A stretch of DNA of 9,453 nt, taken from Acidimicrobiia bacterium. GTDB taxonomy: Bacteria; Actinomycetota; Acidimicrobiia; Acidimicrobiales; AC-14. The notes below the pieces were generated by a model that worked only from the letters and a program-made list of their open reading frames with translations, searched no databases and had not been told where the DNA came from. Both the position numbers and the translations under genes were made by a program. Within the stretch, counting starts at the first letter, position 1; each line of letters opens with the position of its first letter. This document shows positions 6,871 through 9,453 of the stretch, in pieces. The stretch spans positions 1 to 9,453 of the forward strand of contig JAFASB010000112.1 in assembly GCA_019244985.1 (NCBI GenBank). Direction: 5' to 3'.

Positions 6871-7920
6871 ATGGACGCAGAAGGCGTCGACGTCGTCGTG
6901 CTGTGCGGCGAGAACAACGTCGCCTATGCGACCGGGTACGCGGCGCCGTCGCAGGAACCGGCGCGCGCCAGCGCGACCCGCACGGTCGCGCTCGTCACAA
7001 CGACGGGCGTACGGCTGCTCACGCCCGCGCCGCTCGACTTCGAGGACGGGGCGCGGGAACTGGCGGCCGCGGTCAGCGATTATCCCGGCACGCTCGCGAT
7101 CGACCAGTACCCGTCGATGCTCGTGCGCTCGACGCTCGCCAACCGGTCACCGGTAGACGCCCGGCCCCTCCTCGCGGCCGCCAAGTTCGTCAAGACACCC
7201 GACGAGGTCGCCGCCCTCCGCAAAGCGCAGCGCATCAACGAGCGGGCAATGGACGAGGTCCTGCCGGCAGTGCAACCGGGTGTCCGCGACACCGACCTGA
7301 GCGCGCTGTTCTTCCGGCAGATCTTCGAGATGGGCGCGACCGGCAACACCGTCGATCCCATTTGGAACGTGGTGCCGATGTCACTCGCCGACGCACCGTT
7401 CACCTTCACCGGTCACCTGCCGTTCCCCCTGCCCGCCGTCGGCCGCGTGCTCGAGAAGGGCGACGTGATCTTCAACGACGCCGGCATCGACTTCAACGGT
7501 TGGGCGTCGGACTTCGGCCGCACCTGGTACGTCGGCACTGATCCCGACGCCAACCAACGCTCGCAGTTCGAGCACTACCTCGAGATCGTCGCCGCGTGCC
7601 TCGCGGCCATCAAACCCGGCGCCACCGCGTGGGACGTGGCCGTGGCCGCGCGGGACGCCAACGGCGGTGAGCGGCCGTGGTTCCCGCACCTTTACCTCTC
7701 CCACGGCATCGGTACCGACAGCGCCGAGCTTCCGTTCTGCGGCACCGACCTCGGCGAGGAGGTCGAGTCGCAGGTCGTGCTCGAGGCGGGGACCGTGCTG
7801 GTCCTGGAGCCGGTCGTGTGGGAGGACGGCCGCGGGGGCTACCGAGCCGAGGAGGTCGTCGTCGTGACCGAGGACGGCTGCGAGCCGCTCACCGACTATC
7901 CCCACGCGCCGTATGGGTAG
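6871..7920 (+). CDS. M24 family metallopeptidase (Xaa-Pro peptidase/creatinase-like), intact metal site
   Basis: This protein of about 349 residues has the two-domain layout of Xaa-Pro dipeptidases and creatinases: a creatinase-type N-domain (about 1-105), then the pita-bread M24 domain after the conserved VKTPDEVAALRKAQ (107-120). All five metal ligands can be placed: Asp203 and Asp214 (NDAGIDFNGWASDFGRT), His278 (SHGIGTD), Glu313 (VLVLEPVVW) and Glu327 (GYRAEE). It should therefore bind two metal ions and hydrolyse a peptide or related C-N bond, in the cytosol. The ATG at 6871 is the only standard start near the P450 stop, but codons just before it (HPRLVAQ) look like the usual family first helix. 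The true start is therefore uncertain. The frame is open far upstream through the P450 gene with no suitable start. It overlaps the next gene by 8 nt. The natural substrate is unknown, and peptidase activity is not assured in this fold. Confidence 0.88.
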   Translation: MDAEGVDVVVLCGENNVAYATGYAAPSQEPARASATRTVALVTTTGVRLLTPAPLDFEDGARELAAAVSDYPGTLAIDQYPSMLVRSTLANRSPVDARPLLAAAKFVKTPDEVAALRKAQRINERAMDEVLPAVQPGVRDTDLSALFFRQIFEMGATGNTVDPIWNVVPMSLADAPFTFTGHLPFPLPAVGRVLEKGDVIFNDAGIDFNGWASDFGRTWYVGTDPDANQRSQFEHYLEIVAACLAAIKPGATAWDVAVAARDANGGERPWFPHLYLSHGIGTDSAELPFCGTDLGEEVESQVVLEAGTVLVLEPVVWEDGRGGYRAEEVVVVTEDGCEPLTDYPHAPYG

Positions 7921-8791
7921 GCAACGCGTGGTCGACGAGATGCGGCGTCGGGACGTCGACGTGCTCGTCCTCGGCCGCGAGGGCAACGCCCGCGCCGTCT
8001 CAGGTGCCCATCGCCTGTTCCTCGCCGGTGAGCGGGCGTTCGCGCCCGGCTGCGTCGTTGTCGCCGAGACGGCTGCCGTGCACGTGCTGTCGGTGACCGA
8101 CTTCGGGGTGCCGTCCGACGCCAACCTGTACCCGCCCTCCTGGAACCCGGCGGTGGTGGTGGAACGCGTTGCCGGCCTTCCGGGTGTGGCTTCGGCGCGC
8201 CGTGTCGGCGTCGACGGCCTCACGCCGCTGTTCGAGACGCTCCTCGCCGGCGCCCTACCTGAGGCGGAGCTCTTCGACGGCGAGTCCCTGATGCGGACTG
8301 CTCGGCGCATCAAATCGCCCGACGAGGTCGACCAGATCCGCGGCGCTGCCGTGGTTGCCGCCTCGACGATCGCCGTGGCCCTGGACGGCGCGGCGCGAGG
8401 CCTCGACGACAACGGGGTAAAAGCAGTCGCCATGGAGGCGATGGCGGCCGAGGGCACGACGACGGCCGCCTTCGAGCCCCTGATCGCGCGCAACGGCGAC
8501 AGCGTGACAGTCGCCATCGGCGTGCTGCGAGACGGCTGGGAGGCCGACGTGACGCGCACGGCGCCGCGGCGCGACCGGCCGGATGAGCTCGACGCCGCCA
8601 TCGCTCGCTGCCGGGCCGGTGCCGCCGTCGCGGAGATCGGCGCCCGCGTGCACGGCGTCGGCTGCGGCTACGAGGTGCTGACTCCCGACGAGCGGCTCGA
8701 GCCGGGGATGGTGCTGTCGGTGAGCGTCGCCGGGGGCGGCGACACAGTCCTCGTCACCGACGGCGATCCCGACGTTCTCACGCTCACGTAG
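7913..8791 (+). CDS. shortened M24-like protein lacking most metal ligands (probable pseudoenzyme)
   Basis: This 292-residue protein is recognisably related to the preceding M24 protein: an N-domain beginning DEMRRRDVDVLVLGREGNAR (8-27, compare the neighbour's start), then RRIKSPDEVDQIRGA (131-145), and a C-domain with ADVTRT (211-216), HGVG (247-250), LEPGMVLSV (262-270) and DTVLVTDG (277-284). Aligned with M24 motifs, Asp212 and His247 remain. The first Asp is Ala201, the first Glu is Ser271 and the second Glu is Gly276. The stretch between the second Asp and the His is 34 residues, against 63 in the neighbour. A dinuclear metal site is therefore not expected. The reading frame is clean and the ATG overlaps the upstream stop by 8 nt (ATGGGTAG), so it looks maintained and translationally coupled, not decaying. 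It may be a non-catalytic partner, a binding protein, or an enzyme with different chemistry. Confidence 0.8.
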   Translation: MGRQRVVDEMRRRDVDVLVLGREGNARAVSGAHRLFLAGERAFAPGCVVVAETAAVHVLSVTDFGVPSDANLYPPSWNPAVVVERVAGLPGVASARRVGVDGLTPLFETLLAGALPEAELFDGESLMRTARRIKSPDEVDQIRGAAVVAASTIAVALDGAARGLDDNGVKAVAMEAMAAEGTTTAAFEPLIARNGDSVTVAIGVLRDGWEADVTRTAPRRDRPDELDAAIARCRAGAAVAEIGARVHGVGCGYEVLTPDERLEPGMVLSVSVAGGGDTVLVTDGDPDVLTLT

Positions 8792-8805
8792 ACGCCTTCG
8801 TCGTC

Positions 8806-9381
8806 GTGCATCCGTCCGTCGCCCTGATCTGCTTCCCCGTCATCTTCGTGGGCGAGCTCCCCGACAAGACGATGTTCGCCAGCCTCTTGCTGGCCACGCG
8901 CGGAAGTCCCCGCCAGGTGTGGCTCGGCGCGGCGGGCGCCTTTCTCGTGCACGTGGCGATCGCCACGACGATCGGCGTGGCCCTGTTCGCCCTGCTGTCG
9001 CATCGGGTCGTCGACGGGATCGTCGCCGTCCTGTTCCTCGCTGGGGCGGTGTACGCGTGGCGCGAGGGATCGAAGGAAGAGGAGGCTCTGGTCGAGCGCG
9101 AGGCATCCCGACACGGCGTCGTCCTCACCGCCTTCCTCGTCATCTTCCTTGCCGAGTGGGGCGACCTCACCCAGATCCTGACCGCCAATCTGGCCGCCAA
9201 GTACCATGCCCCGCTGGCGGTCGGTGTGGGAGCGGTCCTCGCCTTGTGGTCGGTCGCGGCTATCGCCGTGATCGGCGGTCAGACCCTCCTCCGGTTCGTG
9301 AAGGTGGCCACGATCCGGAAGGTCACCGCCGTGGTTCTCGTCGCCCTCGCCGTCTACACGGCGTGGTCCGCATTCCGCTAG
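8806..9381 (+). CDS. GDT1/TMEM165 (UPF0016) family membrane cation transporter
   Basis: This 191-residue integral membrane protein belongs to the UPF0016 family, whose characterised members move Mn2+ or Ca2+ against protons. It has about six hydrophobic segments in two inverted halves joined by a charged loop (SKEEEALVEREASRH, 89-103). Each half has the family acidic motif: GELPDKT (16-22, Glu17 and Asp20) and EWGDLTQ (117-123, Glu117 and Asp120). The first has Pro where many family members have Gly. The GTG at 8806, 14 nt after the preceding stop, places the first motif in helix 1 as expected; no strong Shine-Dalgarno is visible. It is probably the last gene of the operon. A link to metal supply for the M24 enzyme upstream is possible but is only an inference from position. 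Confidence 0.87.
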   Translation: MHPSVALICFPVIFVGELPDKTMFASLLLATRGSPRQVWLGAAGAFLVHVAIATTIGVALFALLSHRVVDGIVAVLFLAGAVYAWREGSKEEEALVEREASRHGVVLTAFLVIFLAEWGDLTQILTANLAAKYHAPLAVGVGAVLALWSVAAIAVIGGQTLLRFVKVATIRKVTAVVLVALAVYTAWSAFR

Positions 9382-9453
9382 TAGCGCACGCCATGGACAG
9401 GAACTACGGCCGTCGGCGTCGAAATCTTCACGCAGCCACCTCGGCGGAGTGGC

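Noticed and set aside
7381..8601. 406-codon open frame on the - strand across the M24 pair
   Set aside because: It is antisense to two genes with clear M24 motifs. The composition is Ser/Arg/Ala-rich and it crosses their junction without domain structure.
9393..9453. short + strand frame from ATG 9393 running off the window
   Set aside because: Only about 20 codons are visible, with no ribosome binding site and no recognisable sequence; it cannot be supported as a gene.

Overview
The window is a gene-dense stretch of very GC-rich DNA with every supported gene on the + strand. The GC-rich third codon positions, mixed ATG/GTG starts, short gaps or overlaps between genes, an apparent leaderless promoter, and the families present (CaiB/BaiF CoA transferase, amidohydrolase beside a cytochrome P450, tandem M24 proteins) suggest an actinomycete-like chromosome (Actinomycetota). 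An uncultured Acidimicrobiia-type organism is possible, but I cannot fix the rank from sequence alone. I see no insertion sequence, phage gene, CRISPR array or complete RNA gene.

Layout. (1) 52-1299: a stand-alone family III CoA-transferase-like protein whose usual catalytic Asp position reads as Gly. (2) 1459-4025: a compact operon for moving electrons across the membrane through flavins. It encodes a six-helix ferric-reductase/NOX-like protein with a fused NAD(P)H:flavin reductase domain, a membrane-anchored or secreted FMN-binding protein with the SGAT flavinylation motif, and an ApbE FMN transferase overlapping it by 4 nt. (3) 4065-4361: a small two-helix LapA-like membrane protein. (4) 4402-9381: a second tight operon made of an amidohydrolase (amidohydrolase_2 type), a cytochrome P450, an M24 metallopeptidase-fold protein with all five metal ligands, a shortened M24-like protein that has lost three of them, and a GDT1/UPF0016 membrane cation transporter. 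A short inverted repeat and a TANNNT -10 box placed for a leaderless transcript precede this operon.

How the genes may work together. In the first operon, NAD(P)H electrons should pass from the cytosolic FAD domain through two b-type hemes to a covalently bound FMN outside the membrane, with ApbE installing that FMN. In the second operon the gaps between genes run from an 8 nt overlap to 29 nt, so the genes are probably co-transcribed. The content (hydrolase, monooxygenase, dinuclear-metal hydrolase plus degenerate partner) resembles a small catabolic or tailoring pathway of unknown substrate. The most unusual points are the active/degenerate M24 pair, the unusual P450 I-helix, the Asp-less CoA transferase, and an ApbE with no export signal serving a target that looks extracytoplasmic.
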